In this document: positions 5,616-6,982 of the stretch, piece by piece
Position numbering within the stretch: position 1 is the stretch's first letter
Layout of the letters: every line of letters begins with the position of its first letter
Assembly: GCA_964497475.1 (NCBI GenBank)
Contig: CAZCDM010000126.1
Location: 1-6,982, forward strand
DNA length: 6,982 nt
Direction: 5' to 3'
Source: CAZCDM01 sp964497475
GTDB taxonomy: Bacteria; Planctomycetota; Phycisphaerae; SM23-33
Position numbers and translations under genes: made by a program
The notes under the pieces: generated by a model
What the model was told of the DNA's origin: nothing
The model's database searches: none
What the model saw: only the letters and a program-made list of their open reading frames with translations

Positions 5616-5849
5616 ATGGCACATAAAAAGGGACAAGGGTCCACACGAAACAATCAGGACAGCAACCCCCAGCACCGTGGCATCAAGGCCTACGGCGGCC
5701 AGGCCATCACCGCTGGCACGATCATCGTCCGCCAGTGCGGCACGCCCTTCAAGGCCGGTCGCAACGTCGGCATGGGCAATGACTGCACGCTCTTCGCCAA
5801 GGCTGACGGCAAGGTGAACTTCCGAGGCCGATTCGTCGACGTCGTCTGA
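5616..5849 (+). CDS. rpmA: 50S ribosomal protein L27
   Basis: Small protein of the large ribosomal subunit whose N-terminal tail reaches the peptidyl transferase centre. The 77-residue product begins MAHKKGQGSTRN, the canonical unprocessed form without the N-terminal extension seen in Firmicutes, and contains GTIIVRQCGTPFKAG (34-48) and LFAKADGKV (59-67). It is about 8 residues shorter than the usual 85: it ends NFRGRFVDVV, without the typical C-terminal strand. Two positions are unusual: Cys41 replaces the Arg of the common RQRG signature, and Cys57 stands where His is common (GRDHTLF). It has its own perfect promoter and a strong terminator, so it can act as a single-gene unit. The usual upstream partner rplU is absent; the usual downstream partner obg is kept. 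Confidence 0.97.
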   Translation: MAHKKGQGSTRNNQDSNPQHRGIKAYGGQAITAGTIIVRQCGTPFKAGRNVGMGNDCTLFAKADGKVNFRGRFVDVV

Positions 5850-5870
5850 GCCAACCGCAATTGATCTTCC

Positions 5871-5901
5871 AGGGATGGTCCGACGGGCCATCCCTTTTTT
5901 T
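5871..5901 (+). terminator. Strong intrinsic terminator between rpmA and obg
   Basis: AGGGATGG (5871-5878) pairs with CCATCCCT (5888-5895). The stem extends inwards through a G-U pair and two G-C pairs to about 11 bp with a 3-nt loop. The T-run at 5895-5901 (7 T) follows directly. It begins 21 nt after the rpmA stop and ends 17 nt before the annotated obg start, so it should limit how much rpmA transcript reaches obg. Confidence 0.9.
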
Positions 5902-5918
5902 ATCCGGATCGCCCCCCC

Positions 5919-6938
5919 ATGAGCCACGACGCCCCCGTATCCCGCGCGATGTTCCTCGACGAGGTCGACATCCACGTTTCCGCCGGCGATGGCGGCAGCG
6001 GGTGCATGTCGTTCCGGCGAGAAAAATACATCCCCAAGGGCGGACCCGACGGCGGCGATGGCGGGCGGGGCGGCAATGTGGTTCTCTGCGCCAGCGAGCA
6101 GCTCAACACGCTGCACCACCTCCAGGGCAGGACCAACCTCCGCGCCGAGCGCGGCGTGCACGGCATGGGCAAGAAGCGTCACGGCCGACGGGGCGAAGAC
6201 CTCGTCATCGACGTGCCCCCCGGCACGCTGATCTTCGATGCCGAACACAACATCCTGCTGAAAGACCTCGGCCCCGGCGAGACGGTCATCGTCGCCCACG
6301 GCGGCGCCGGCGGGCGGGGCAATGTGCACTTCAAGAGCGCCACCCATCAGGCCCCACGCGAAAGCGAACCCGGCGAGCCCGGCCAGCAACGAAGCCTCCA
6401 CCTCGAACTGAAACTCATCGCCGACGTCGGCCTGCTGGGCAAACCCAACGCCGGCAAGAGCACCCTGCTGAGTCGCCTCTCGGCAGCCCGGCCAAAAATC
6501 GGCGACTACCCCTTCACCACCCTCGTGCCCTATCCCGGCATCGTCGAGCTGAGCAATTTCCGCCAGTTCATCATGGCCGACATCCCGGGGCTGATCGCCG
6601 GCGCCCACAGCGGCGCAGGGCTGGGCCTGGAGTTCCTCCGCCACATCGAACGCACCCGCCTGCTGCTGCACCTCATCGACATCGCCCCGCTCGACGGGTC
6701 CGACCCCGTCGAAGCCTGCCGCGAAATCCGCAACGAGATCGCCCAGTACTCCCCGGCCCTGGCGGCCAAGCCCGAACTCGTCGTCGCCACCAAGGCCGAC
6801 CTGCTCGACAGCGACGAACCCCTCGACCGCCTCGGCCGCGAACTTGACACAGAGGTCCTGGCCATCTCCGCCGTGACGGGCAAAGGGCTCGACGCCCTGA
6901 CCGAACGCGTCTGGCAGATGCTCCAGGACGCCGAATAA
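5919..6938 (+). CDS. obg: Obg/CgtA GTPase (ribosome assembly, growth control)
   Basis: Essential GTPase that binds the 50S subunit and links ribosome maturation to growth and the stringent response. The 339-residue product has the glycine-rich Obg domain (about 11-168; DGGSGCMSFRREK, GGPDGGDGGRGGNV, AHGGAGGRGN) followed by the G domain: G1 GKPNAGKS (174-181), switch region YPFTTLVPYPG (197-207), G3 DIPG (221-224), G4 TKAD (291-294) and G5 SAVTGKG (317-323). It stops soon after G5, so the C-terminal OCT domain and the acidic tail of E. coli are both missing. The start is uncertain: Met at 5919 adds ten residues to the usual MFxDEV beginning, which is Met11 at 5949. Neither Met has a Shine-Dalgarno; a C-rich run precedes the first. 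The gene follows rpmA as usual, but across a strong terminator. No terminator is seen in the last 44 bases. Confidence 0.96.
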   Translation: MSHDAPVSRAMFLDEVDIHVSAGDGGSGCMSFRREKYIPKGGPDGGDGGRGGNVVLCASEQLNTLHHLQGRTNLRAERGVHGMGKKRHGRRGEDLVIDVPPGTLIFDAEHNILLKDLGPGETVIVAHGGAGGRGNVHFKSATHQAPRESEPGEPGQQRSLHLELKLIADVGLLGKPNAGKSTLLSRLSAARPKIGDYPFTTLVPYPGIVELSNFRQFIMADIPGLIAGAHSGAGLGLEFLRHIERTRLLLHLIDIAPLDGSDPVEACREIRNEIAQYSPALAAKPELVVATKADLLDSDEPLDRLGRELDTEVLAISAVTGKGLDALTERVWQMLQDAE

Positions 6939-6982
6939 TTTTTCCCCTTCCCCCGTCGCATCTCGTTTCGCCTGCCTAGTAG

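Noticed and set aside
5508..6671. 387-codon minus-strand open frame opposite rpmA and obg
   Set aside because: It covers the rpmA promoter, rpmA, the terminator and most of obg in antisense, so it is a shadow of those genes.

Overview
The window looks like a piece of a high-GC bacterial chromosome made up almost entirely of core genes. It probably comes from the Planctomycetota, perhaps near Phycisphaerae. That placement is an inference. It rests on the style of the DnaA sequence (P-loop GSCGVGKT, domain IV GKNHSSVV) and on a small secreted protein whose motifs I recall only from planctomycetes. I see no mobile element, CRISPR array, tRNA or rRNA.

Left part, all on the minus strand: GNAT acetyltransferase (3722-4654), dnaA (1973-3394) and aspS (55-1878), transcribed leftwards. 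The 327 bp between the acetyltransferase and dnaA hold a sigma70-like dnaA promoter, a perfect DnaA box (TTATCCACA), relaxed box-like sites and a locally AT-rich stretch. This is a good candidate for oriC or at least for DnaA autoregulation. dnaA is followed by aspS, not dnaN; aspS seems to have its own promoter in the 94 bp gap. The AspRS carries the two anticodon-domain residues (His39, Gly96) that match the non-discriminating type.

Right part, all on the plus strand: a secreted protein of unknown function (4803-5486), rpmA (L27, 5616-5849) and obg/cgtA (5919-6938). The secreted gene and rpmA have near-perfect or perfect sigma70 promoters with 17-bp spacers and good Shine-Dalgarno sites. 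A strong intrinsic terminator separates rpmA from obg, and obg starts 17 nt after its T-run with no Shine-Dalgarno sequence. rplU, the usual partner upstream of rpmA, is missing.

In function the window covers replication initiation (DnaA), translation (AspRS, L27) and ribosome assembly or growth control (Obg), plus one predicted acetyltransferase and one exported unknown. I did not find a new multi-gene system. The points most worth a second look are the candidate origin, the terminator placed just before obg, the predicted non-discriminating AspRS and the exported unknown family.
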